A stretch of 12,494 bases of DNA from Bacillota bacterium. GTDB lineage: Bacteria > Bacillota > Clostridia > Acetivibrionales > DSM-1351. The DNA lies in contig JAEVZU010000094.1 in assembly GCA_023392075.1 (NCBI GenBank), positions 1 to 12,494 on the forward strand, read 5' to 3'. The position numbers were made by a program, and so were the translations under genes. Shown piece after piece: positions 7,285 to 12,494 of the stretch (position 1 is its first letter; each line of letters starts with the position of its first letter). The notes under the pieces were generated by a model. That model was given only the letters and a program-made list of their open reading frames with translations, did no database searches and was not told the DNA's origin.

Positions 7285-7313
7285 GTATTGGCTCAAGACG
7301 GTTTAGCCAATGC
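7285..7313 (+). promoter_or_regulatory. Intercistronic hairpin between ThuA-like and oxidoreductase genes
   Basis: GTATTGGCT (7285-7293) pairs with AGCCAATGC (7305-7313) over 9 bp including one G-U pair, with an 11-nt loop. It ends 6 bp before the ribosome binding site of the oxidoreductase gene and lacks a T-run, so it is not a terminator. It could protect the downstream message from 3'-to-5' decay or tune its translation. Confidence 0.5.
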
Positions 7314-7329
7314 CGAAACGGAGGCCGGT

Positions 7330-8436
7330 ATGGATAAAGTTAAGATTGGAATAGTCGGCTGCGGAAATATCAGTGATATTTATCTGCAGAATCTGACTTC
7401 AGCTTTTGTTAACACCCAGGTATGGGCGGTTTGTGACCTGATGAAAGAGAGGGCTTTGGCAGCTCAGGAAAAATATAAGATAAACAGGGTATGTACCCTT
7501 GAGGAAATGCTCAATAGTGAGGAAATTCAAATAATTATCAACCTCTCAACTCCAAAGGATCATTTTGAAATATGCAGGCGTTCGCTGGAAGCGGGCAAGC
7601 ACACCTATGTGGAAAAGCCTTTATCGCTGAAAGTTGAGCAGGGTCTGGAGCTTGTTAAGATCGCAAAGGAAAAAAATCTGCTGCTGGGCTGTGCGCCGGA
7701 CACCTTTCTTGGTGCAGGCCTTCAAACCTGCCGCAAGGCCATAGATGACGGCCTGATAGGTGAAGTCACAGGCGCCACAGCCTTTATGGTATGCCATGGC
7801 CACGAGAGCTGGCATCCCGACCCTGAGTTTTATTACGATTTCGGCGGTGGTCCGATGCTGGATATGGGCCCATACTACCTGACAGCTCTCGTTTCTCTCA
7901 TTGGTCCGGCCAGGACGGTAGCCGGAATGAACTCAATCACCTTCAAGCAGCGAACCATAACAAGTGAGAAGAAATTCGGAAAGGTTATTGATGTCAAGGT
8001 TCCCACACATGTGGCCGGAACGGTGGAATTTAAAAATGGTGCCATTGCTACTGTTATAACCAGCTTTGATGTATGGGGAAGTACACTTCCAAGAATTGAA
8101 ATATACGGTTCAAGAGGTACGCTTCTCGTTCCTGACCCCAATACCTTCGGAGGGGATGTAAAAATTCAGACCTATTTCCAGAAAGAATTCAGAGAGCTTC
8201 CGCTGACCCATATATACTCCGAGAACAGCAGAGGTCTGGGTGTGGCAGATATGGCCGATGCAATCTGCAGCGGCAGAAAGAATATAGCAAATGGTGAACT
8301 GGCAGCCCATGTACTTGAAATAATGCAGGCATTCCACGAGAGTTCTGAAAAAAGAAGCTACATTGAACTGAAAACAGAATGCTCCAGGCCTGAAGCATTA
8401 AAAATCGGGCTTGTCAAAGGGTTTGTCAGACAGTGA
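7330..8436 (+). CDS. Gfo/Idh/MocA-family NAD(P)-dependent oxidoreductase
   Basis: Cytoplasmic dehydrogenase of 368 residues acting on a sugar, sugar acid or cyclitol. I start it at ATG 7330, five bases after GGAGG (7320-7324). A TTG at 7288 in the same frame falls inside an intercistronic hairpin and lacks a ribosome binding site. The N-terminal Rossmann fold shows GIVGCGNIS (7-15), a conserved CDLMKERA segment, and the EKP motif (95-97) that holds the catalytic lysine. The C-terminal domain carries FGGGPMLDMGPYYLTAL (171-187). Where many family members have a catalytic histidine two residues after DxG, this protein has Tyr182; the LDMGPYYLTAL form seems typical of its subgroup. SFDVWGSTLPRIEIYGSRG is also characteristic. 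Pairing with a ThuA-like gene suggests a ThuB-like role in keto-sugar metabolism. Followed by a terminator. Confidence 0.9.
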   Translation: MDKVKIGIVGCGNISDIYLQNLTSAFVNTQVWAVCDLMKERALAAQEKYKINRVCTLEEMLNSEEIQIIINLSTPKDHFEICRRSLEAGKHTYVEKPLSLKVEQGLELVKIAKEKNLLLGCAPDTFLGAGLQTCRKAIDDGLIGEVTGATAFMVCHGHESWHPDPEFYYDFGGGPMLDMGPYYLTALVSLIGPARTVAGMNSITFKQRTITSEKKFGKVIDVKVPTHVAGTVEFKNGAIATVITSFDVWGSTLPRIEIYGSRGTLLVPDPNTFGGDVKIQTYFQKEFRELPLTHIYSENSRGLGVADMADAICSGRKNIANGELAAHVLEIMQAFHESSEKRSYIELKTECSRPEALKIGLVKGFVRQ

Positions 8437-8480
8437 ATAGATAATGGTTAATAGTAAATAATTATATAAAGCCTGCCTGT

Positions 8481-8520
8481 AAAAAGCGGATAGCATATTT
8501 ATGGGTATGGCTTTTTTATT
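8481..8520 (+). terminator. Intrinsic terminator after the oxidoreductase gene
   Basis: AAAAAGC (8481-8487) pairs exactly with GCTTTTT (8510-8516); inner bases add a few imperfect pairs, and the descending arm runs into TTTTTTATT. It lies 45 bp after the stop codon. Confidence 0.65.
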
Positions 8521-8694
8521 ATTAGGAAATGCTTAATCAAAATTTGCGGATAGTTTTTTAAGGTAAGCGAATTCATGTATGGGCAATAAAGTCATAGGAC
8601 AAAGTTGATCTGATGGAGATAATGTAAGATAATAAAAGAAAATAAGAGAGAATGAAAGATAGATAATTAAATTATTCGAATTTTAAAATAATTC
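8521..8694. other. Gene-free AT-rich spacer
   Basis: No ORF with a ribosome binding site is seen. About 8625-8662 is a strongly purine-biased run on the plus strand (repeated GATAA and GAAA words), followed by an AT-rich imperfect hairpin near 8669-8692. It may serve as an upstream promoter element for the promoter just downstream; otherwise I see nothing in it. Confidence 0.4.
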
Positions 8695-8723
8695 TTGAAA
8701 TTCCGCGCAAAATCGGTTAAAAT
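8695..8723 (+). promoter_or_regulatory. Sigma-A-type promoter for the khtT-khtU unit
   Basis: TTGAAA (8695-8700) and TAAAAT (8718-8723) are exactly 17 bp apart and each matches its consensus at five of six positions. Transcription would start near 8730, giving an unusually long leader of about 280 nt before khtT. Confidence 0.6.
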
Positions 8724-8780
8724 AGGTTTGTGATACTTCTGAAATTCTAGTAATTTCTAAAATCAGATCGGTGTTATCTT

Positions 8781-8801
8781 ATTATTAAGAATAATCTTTT
8801 T
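8781..8801 (+). terminator. Weak terminator-like hairpin inside the khtT leader
   Basis: ATTATT (8781-8786), loop AAG, AATAAT (8790-8795), then C and TTTTT. The stem is only six A-T pairs, so alone it would be a poor terminator; within a long leader it could act as a pause or attenuation site. A second small hairpin follows, TAGTGT (8812-8817) with ACACTA (8822-8827) and a CCAC loop. Confidence 0.3.
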
Positions 8802-8871
8802 AAATCATTAATAGTGTCCACACACTACAGAAAAGACATTCATCATGCCATATCTGGAAGGGGGTGAACAT

Positions 8872-8916
8872 ATGTTTGTCAGAATGCTAAGGCAGCATAA
8901 AATAAAAACTGAATAA
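8872..8916 (+). CDS. Candidate 14-codon leader peptide upstream of khtT
   Basis: A short frame encodes MFVRMLRQHKIKTE. It starts at an ATG five bases after AAGGGGGTG (8858-8866), a near-perfect Shine-Dalgarno and one of the strongest in the window, so translation is likely. The peptide is basic (two Arg, one His, two Lys) and has no domain. It lies in the predicted khtT leader, 92 bp before the khtT start, and its stop codon is only three bases before the first strand of a set of alternative stems. This layout resembles leader peptides whose translation changes the folding of the message. It could also be a functional microprotein, or a chance frame behind a real Shine-Dalgarno. Confidence 0.45.
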   Translation: MFVRMLRQHKIKTE

Positions 8917-8919
8917 AAT

Positions 8920-8976
8920 AGCGGTCAGAAGTATAGTCTATTTTTAGTACTTATTTTTGATCGCTGGTATACTTCT
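8920..8976 (+). promoter_or_regulatory. Alternative or pseudoknotted stems in the khtT leader
   Basis: Strand A, AGCGGTCA (8920-8927), pairs with A', TGATCGCT (8958-8965): eight pairs, one of them G-U. Strand B, AGAAGTATA (8927-8935), pairs perfectly with B', TATACTTCT (8968-8976). The order A-B-A'-B' means the stems either form a pseudoknot or exclude each other. A second copy of the B' core, ATACTTCT, occurs at 8733-8740 next to the predicted transcription start, so strand B has two possible partners. I do not recognise a known riboswitch; the conserved blocks of the ydaO-type c-di-AMP riboswitch are not seen. Confidence 0.5.
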
Positions 8977-9008
8977 AATGTCAATACACAAAATGGAGGT
9001 ATTTAGTC

Positions 9009-9503
9009 ATGACCATTAGAGAATCTGATCTGCCGAATATCGGAAGAAAGTTTGAAGTAGAGGTTCAGGAAGGAAACAAGCTGGTTATTGTGGTGCACGA
9101 TGACGGACGGCGGGAGCTGTATCACTTTTATCACAATGACCCTGAGGACTGTGTCTCAATGATAACCCTGGATGACAATGAGGCACGGCATGTTGCTGCA
9201 ATTATCGGAGGACTGGCATACAAGCCAAAAGCCCTTGAAACGGTTGATATGACTTTGGGCGACCTGGTAATTGAGTGGTATAAGATCAAAGCCGGTTCAA
9301 AATGCATCGGTAAATCCATTGGTGAAATGCAGGTAAGGAAGAAGACGGGAGCATCGATTATCGCTGTTATGGAGAAGGGGCAAAATAAACACATTAATCC
9401 TGGTGTTGACTACGTATTTTCAGCGGAGTCCACCATAGTAGTAATCGGAGAAAGAAAGCACATAAAAGAATTTAAAAATTATTTATTCGGAGGAGAAGTA
9501 TGA
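9009..9503 (+). CDS. khtT: KhtT, c-di-AMP-responsive regulatory subunit of K+/H+ antiporter
   Basis: Cytoplasmic regulator of the potassium/proton antiporter KhtU, 164 residues, matching the ~165 residues of B. subtilis KhtT. GGAGGT (8995-9000) precedes the ATG. The N-terminal domain (1-70) shows the family phrases ESDLPNIGRKFEVE and VHDDGRRELYHF. Residues about 78-160 form an RCK_C (TrkA-C) domain with AGSKCIGKSIGEMQVR and VIGERKHIKEF; in the characterised homologue this domain binds cyclic di-AMP and relieves inhibition of transport. khtU follows after 27 bp, as expected for the complex. KhtS, the third protein of the B. subtilis operon, is not present in the window. The frame ends in an ATGA overlap with a nine-codon frame. 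An unusually long leader upstream suggests extra control. Confidence 0.92.
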   Translation: MTIRESDLPNIGRKFEVEVQEGNKLVIVVHDDGRRELYHFYHNDPEDCVSMITLDDNEARHVAAIIGGLAYKPKALETVDMTLGDLVIEWYKIKAGSKCIGKSIGEMQVRKKTGASIIAVMEKGQNKHINPGVDYVFSAESTIVVIGERKHIKEFKNYLFGGEV

Positions 9504-9529
9504 AAAAAATAAACATCATAGGGAGGTAG
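9500..9529 (+). CDS. Nine-codon frame joining khtT and khtU, possible coupling cistron
   Basis: ATG 9500 overlaps the khtT stop codon (ATGA) and is preceded by GGAGGAG (9489-9495). It encodes MKKINIIGR and stops at TAG 9527-9529; that stop lies within the khtU ribosome binding region (GGGAGGTAG), one base before the khtU ATG. A ribosome finishing khtT could restart here and be delivered to khtU, keeping the two subunits balanced. The peptide looks like the start of a Rossmann-type protein (MKKI-x-IIG), so it could also be a relic. No functional product is claimed. Confidence 0.3.
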   Translation: MKKINIIGR

Positions 9530-9530
9530 A

Positions 9531-10745
9531 ATGGATACATTAGTTTTTGAAATTGGTTTGGCAATAACACTGATAGCCATAGTGGGGTTCATCTCAAATA
9601 AGCTTAACTTCTCGGTAATTCCGTTTTATATATTGATAGGTATGGCAGTAGGGCCTCATGCCCCACGCTTTGGCATCATTGATTTAAGATTTATTGAAAG
9701 TTCTACATTTATAAATTTTATGGGCCGGTTGGGCGTGTTGTTTTTATTATTTTATCTGGGGCTGGAGTTTTCGGTAACACGTCTCATCAAGTCAGGCAAG
9801 TCAATTTTTATTGGGGGTTCGGTTTACGTTCTGCTGAACTTTTCTTCCGGATTGCTGCTTGGCTGGATCATGGGCCTTCCTATCAAAGAAACCATAGTAG
9901 TATGCGGTATCATGACCAGTTCCTCAACCGCCATAGTTGCAAAGGTGCTCATAGACCTGAAGCGTACAGCAAATGCTGAAACAGAAGTAATCATGGGAAT
10001 GATAATGTTTGATGATTTGTTCATAGCAATTCATATATCTGTATTATCCGGATTGCTTCTCAGCGGTTCAAAATCGGTCTGGGGAGTATTGTCTACATCA
10101 CTTGTGGCACTTTTCTTCATATTAGCCATACTTATCGGCGGCAAGAGGGTGATGAAGTACATCGACAAATTGCTTAACATACAATCGGCAGAACTTTTCC
10201 TGCTGGTGGTTATAGGAGTATTGTTTCTGGTGGCCGGATTTTCCGAAACCCTGCATGTGGCCGAAGCAATAGGTGCCTTGCTTGTTGGCCTGATTATGGC
10301 CGAATCGGTGCATGCAAAGAAGATAGAACATAATATTCTGCCTTTCAGGGACTTCTTCGGTGCAATATTCTTCTTTAACTTCGGACTTTCAATAGATCCG
10401 CTGTCACTGGGCGGCGGAGTGGTTATGGCGATTGTAGCGGCTATTCTCACCATTCTGGGAAATATAATTGCAGGGATGTTCTCGGGGCGCTTATCCAAAA
10501 TATCCAATCAGGCTTCGGCGAATATTGGTTTTACTCTTTCGGCCAGAGGTGAGTTTTCAATAATTATGGCCAACATGGGAAAGGCAGGGGGGTTACTGCC
10601 GGTACTCCAATCATTTGTTGTAATATATGTACTGATTCTGGCTATTGTGGCTCCGCTGCTTACAAAAGAATCAAAAAAAATATATGGTTTCTGCAATCGT
10701 ATATATCAGAAGATATCCGGCAGAAAAAGAAATATTACTTCTTAA
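9531..10745 (+). CDS. khtU: KhtU, CPA2-family K+/H+ antiporter
   Basis: Integral membrane potassium/proton antiporter of 404 residues, close to the ~410 of B. subtilis KhtU. GGGAGG (9521-9526) precedes the ATG. The chain is hydrophobic almost throughout, with about 11-13 membrane segments and only a short basic tail (KISGRKRN). Family-typical segments include GMAVGPHAP, LLFYLGLEFSV, SSTAIVAKVLIDLKRTANAETE, GMIMFDDLF, HVAEAIGALLVGLI (about 241-254) and PFRDFFGAIFFFNFGLSIDP. The helices needed for exchange appear intact, and there is no C-terminal RCK domain because KhtT supplies it. KhtU exports K+ in exchange for protons, for relief of excess potassium or alkaline and salt stress; c-di-AMP binding to KhtT switches it on in the characterised system. 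Confidence 0.93.
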   Translation: MDTLVFEIGLAITLIAIVGFISNKLNFSVIPFYILIGMAVGPHAPRFGIIDLRFIESSTFINFMGRLGVLFLLFYLGLEFSVTRLIKSGKSIFIGGSVYVLLNFSSGLLLGWIMGLPIKETIVVCGIMTSSSTAIVAKVLIDLKRTANAETEVIMGMIMFDDLFIAIHISVLSGLLLSGSKSVWGVLSTSLVALFFILAILIGGKRVMKYIDKLLNIQSAELFLLVVIGVLFLVAGFSETLHVAEAIGALLVGLIMAESVHAKKIEHNILPFRDFFGAIFFFNFGLSIDPLSLGGGVVMAIVAAILTILGNIIAGMFSGRLSKISNQASANIGFTLSARGEFSIIMANMGKAGGLLPVLQSFVVIYVLILAIVAPLLTKESKKIYGFCNRIYQKISGRKRNITS

Positions 10746-10787
10746 AAAGAACAATGTTTTCAAAACTGAATTTATGGAGGTTGATAT

Positions 10788-11411
10788 ATGAATGTAAAAA
10801 AAAGCATGCTTCCAATAATTGTTATGAAATACATTTTTATTCTTGTGGGTTCAATAATGACTGCCCTGGGTCTTGAGGTTTTTTTCAAAGCCCATAATCT
10901 TATCGGAGGCGGAATTATAGGGATTTCAGTAGTATTAAGCTATCTTAGTGAAATACCCTTGGGAGTAATAATTTTTATTTTGAATTTCCCCTTTATTCTT
11001 ATTGAATACATACACAGGGGAAAACAAAAACTGGTTGCTATATTATTTGCATTGATATCACTTATTTACTGGATATCCGCAATAAATACCGATAACTGGG
11101 AAACATACGATATTCTGAATTCCACTATATTGGGAGGAATTTGCCTTGGTGTAGGTTCGGGATTGATTCTAAAATATGGCGGTTTTTTAGATGGCATTGA
11201 GCATAGAAGAATATTATTTAAGATTAATAACAATTATTCACCAAATAAAATATTTATTTTAATTAATCTTCTTATAGTAATTGCGGCCGGATTTATATTT
11301 GGGTGGGAAAATACAATATATTCGCTTATAGCATATATTGTTGTATTTAAAGTAATTGATTTCACACTGGATATATTACATCCCCTTGACCGCATTTACA
11401 AAAAGGGATAA
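10788..11411 (+). CDS. YitT-like (DUF161) membrane protein, short form
   Basis: Integral membrane protein of 207 residues with six or seven hydrophobic segments. GGAGG (10776-10780) precedes the ATG. The sequence fits the YitT_membrane family: an N-terminal GSIMTALGLEVFFKAHNLIGGGIIGIS block with the glycine cluster, a PLGVIIFILNFPFILI helix, then GSGLILKYGGFLDGIEHR (about 122-139), the family's second signature. Typical YitT proteins are about 280 residues and end in a cytoplasmic DUF2179 domain of some 80 residues. Here the frame stops after the last membrane segment and no DUF2179-like frame follows before rsmA, so this is a short form or a C-terminal truncation. Function is not established for the family. 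It lies 42 bp after khtU and 75 bp before rsmA, with no strong terminator on either side. Confidence 0.8.
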   Translation: MNVKKSMLPIIVMKYIFILVGSIMTALGLEVFFKAHNLIGGGIIGISVVLSYLSEIPLGVIIFILNFPFILIEYIHRGKQKLVAILFALISLIYWISAINTDNWETYDILNSTILGGICLGVGSGLILKYGGFLDGIEHRRILFKINNNYSPNKIFILINLLIVIAAGFIFGWENTIYSLIAYIVVFKVIDFTLDILHPLDRIYKKG

Positions 11412-11425
11412 AAAAAAGAAAATAG

Positions 11426-11479
11426 CCTTCAAATAACAATTTTATAGGATATAATAATATTAAAATTTATTTTTGAAGG
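11426..11479 (+). promoter_or_regulatory. Hairpin that would mask the rsmA ribosome binding site
   Basis: CCTTCAAA (11426-11433) is an exact complement of TTTGAAGG (11472-11479), eight pairs with a 38-nt AT-rich loop. The 3' arm contains four of the six bases of the rsmA Shine-Dalgarno AAGGAG (11476-11481). On a transcript reading through from the YitT-like gene, this could reduce rsmA translation. Confidence 0.45.
11428..11455 (+). promoter_or_regulatory. Candidate promoter for rsmA
   Basis: A perfect TATAAT (11450-11455) has TTCAAA (four of six -35 matches, 11428-11433) 16 bp upstream. Start would be near 11462, giving a ~25-nt leader that lacks the upstream arm of the masking hairpin. The AT-rich setting makes chance matches likely. 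Confidence 0.4.
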
Positions 11480-11486
11480 AGAAGTA

Positions 11487-12344
11487 ATGATTAAAAACAA
11501 TACACTGGACGTTATAAAAAAGCATAATCTAAGGTTGACCAAGTCCCTCGGTCAGAACTTTCTGAATGATGATAACGTCGTAAGGAAAATAGTTGATGCC
11601 GCTGATCTTGATAAGGATACGCTTGTTCTGGAGATTGGTCCGGGGATTGGCAGCATGACAAAAGAACTTGCCCGGAGATCGGCCGGAGTTGTAGCCATAG
11701 AAATTGATAAGCATCTGATACCTGCTCTTAATGACAACTTAAGTGAGTTTTCAAATATAGATATAATTAACAATGATGTTATGAAAGCCGACGTTGATGC
11801 CATAATATCGGAATATAAGGATAAATTCAGTTCAAAGTCTGTAAAAGTGGTTGCCAATCTTCCATATTATATTACCACTCCAATAATTATGAGATTTCTG
11901 GAAGAGGTCAAAGGAATAGACGGAATGGTATTTATGGTACAGAAGGAAGTTGCACAAAGGATGGTTTCCGGTCCGGGAACAAAGGATTATGGCGCACTGT
12001 CGGTTGCAGTGCAGTTTTACTGCAAGCCTGCAATTATATTTGATGTACCTCCCCATTGTTTTATTCCACAGCCGGAGGTGCATTCTACAATTATCAGGCT
12101 GGACATATTGAAAGAGCCTTCAGTCAAGGTTGACGACAAAGATCTGTATTTCAAACTGGTTAAGGCCTCCTTTGGGCAGAGAAGAAAGACTCTTGTAAAC
12201 GGGCTTGCCAATGCCGGTTTTCTTAGAATGGATAAGGAACAATTAAAGCAAATAATTGGGAGCATGGGCTTGAAAGACAATATAAGGGGTGAAGTGCTCT
12301 CAGTTCAGCAGTTCGGGGAGCTGTCAAACCTGCTTGGATGTTAA
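11487..12344 (+). CDS. rsmA: 16S rRNA (adenine1518-N6/adenine1519-N6) dimethyltransferase RsmA
   Basis: S-adenosylmethionine-dependent enzyme of 285 residues, also called KsgA, which dimethylates two adjacent adenines in the 3'-terminal helix of 16S rRNA late in 30S assembly. AAGGAG (11476-11481) precedes the ATG by five bases. All family motifs are present: SLGQNFL (20-26), the SAM-binding EIGPGIGSMT (49-58), the acidic strand end VVAIEIDKHL (68-77), NNDVMK (95-100) and the catalytic NLPYYITTPI (124-133). The C-terminal domain contains PPHCFIPQPEVHS and FGQRRKTLVNGL. Length is normal. Loss of this enzyme classically gives kasugamycin resistance. In many Firmicutes it lies beside rnmV and a yabE-like gene; here the upstream neighbours are a YitT-like gene and khtTU. 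Confidence 0.97.
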   Translation: MIKNNTLDVIKKHNLRLTKSLGQNFLNDDNVVRKIVDAADLDKDTLVLEIGPGIGSMTKELARRSAGVVAIEIDKHLIPALNDNLSEFSNIDIINNDVMKADVDAIISEYKDKFSSKSVKVVANLPYYITTPIIMRFLEEVKGIDGMVFMVQKEVAQRMVSGPGTKDYGALSVAVQFYCKPAIIFDVPPHCFIPQPEVHSTIIRLDILKEPSVKVDDKDLYFKLVKASFGQRRKTLVNGLANAGFLRMDKEQLKQIIGSMGLKDNIRGEVLSVQQFGELSNLLGC

Positions 12345-12404
12345 ACAGTTCTGTACGCTGCCGATGGGACGTATTTAAAAAACGGAATAACATAAAAAAT
12401 ATAT

Positions 12405-12449
12405 AATGCCAATTATGCTTAAAAAAATCATAATTGGCATTTATTTTAT
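12405..12449 (+). terminator. Intrinsic terminator after rsmA
   Basis: A perfect 13-bp stem (12405-12417 with 12429-12441) has an 11-nt A-rich loop and is followed by TTATTTTAT. It lies 60 bp after the rsmA stop. An A-rich stretch on the other side could let it work on the minus strand as well. Confidence 0.85.
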
Positions 12450-12467
12450 CCATGGGAAAATATTAAC

Positions 12468-12491
12468 GTAACAATTTTATTATTATGTTAC
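12468..12491. promoter_or_regulatory. Short inverted repeat at the window edge
   Basis: GTAACA (12468-12473) and TGTTAC (12486-12491) form a 6-bp inverted repeat with a 12-bp spacer. It could be an operator for a gene beyond the window; the repeat is short and may be chance. Confidence 0.2.
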
Positions 12492-12494
12492 ATT

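Noticed and set aside
7288..7329. Upstream TTG start for the oxidoreductase, adding 14 residues
   Set aside because: It lies in a hairpin without a ribosome binding site, and the extra residues precede the normal Rossmann start.
8625..8665. Purine-rich repeated words as a CRISPR or tandem repeat
   Set aside because: Units are irregular and too short, with no spacer pattern; simple compositional bias.
8730..9008. Known c-di-AMP (ydaO-type) riboswitch before khtT
   Set aside because: The conserved sequence blocks of that class could not be found; the leader is listed as an unassigned element instead.
10031..10507. 158-codon open frame opposite khtU
   Set aside because: Antisense shadow of a well-recognised transporter with no own signals.

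Overview
The window comes from a low-G+C Gram-positive bacterium of the class Clostridia. The support is AT-rich spacers, strong AGGAGG-type ribosome binding sites, a DUF348/G5/3D cell-wall protein, a KhtT/KhtU pair of the Bacillus/Clostridium type, and a YitT-like protein next to rsmA. A member of the cellulolytic Acetivibrio/Ruminiclostridium group is plausible, but that is inference. I see no insertion sequence, phage gene, CRISPR array, tRNA or rRNA.

Layout from left to right. (1) 55-1167 (+): a membrane-anchored 3D-domain protein of the YabE/resuscitation type, closed by a strong terminator. (2) 1267-2835 (-): a large regulator with an XRE-like HTH, divergent from a methyl-accepting chemotaxis protein (3040-5046, +). 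Their 200-bp spacer holds an inverted repeat and recurring TTGTCA boxes. (3) 5047-5558: a 0.5-kb stretch with no convincing gene, rich in small hairpins, one of them a perfect 10-bp stem. It carries a diverged direct repeat of the 3' end of the next gene. (4) 5559-6344 (-): an AraC regulator divergent from a ThuA-like protein (6578-7243) and a Gfo/Idh/MocA oxidoreductase (7330-8436), which together look like a carbohydrate-catabolism module. (5) 8437-9008: a long spacer with a terminator, a good sigma-A promoter, and an apparent ~280-nt mRNA leader. The leader has a 14-codon ORF behind a near-perfect Shine-Dalgarno and mutually exclusive pairing segments. (6) 9009-10745: khtT-khtU, the c-di-AMP-responsive K+/H+ antiporter. 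(7) 10788-11411: a short YitT-like membrane protein without the usual C-terminal domain. (8) 11487-12344: rsmA (ksgA), the 16S rRNA dimethyladenosine transferase, followed by a strong terminator.

The modules look independent: wall remodelling, chemotaxis, sugar use, potassium/pH homeostasis and ribosome maturation. Genes from khtT to rsmA run in one direction with gaps of 27, 42 and 75 bp and no strong terminator between them, so they may be partly co-transcribed. In many Firmicutes a yabE-like gene sits close to rsmA; here about 10 kb of accessory genes lie between them.

The most interesting unexplained signals are in RNA leaders. One is the khtT leader, with alternative pairing and a leader peptide. 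The other is a hairpin that would hide the rsmA Shine-Dalgarno only on read-through transcripts. The structured 5.05-5.56 kb region comes next.
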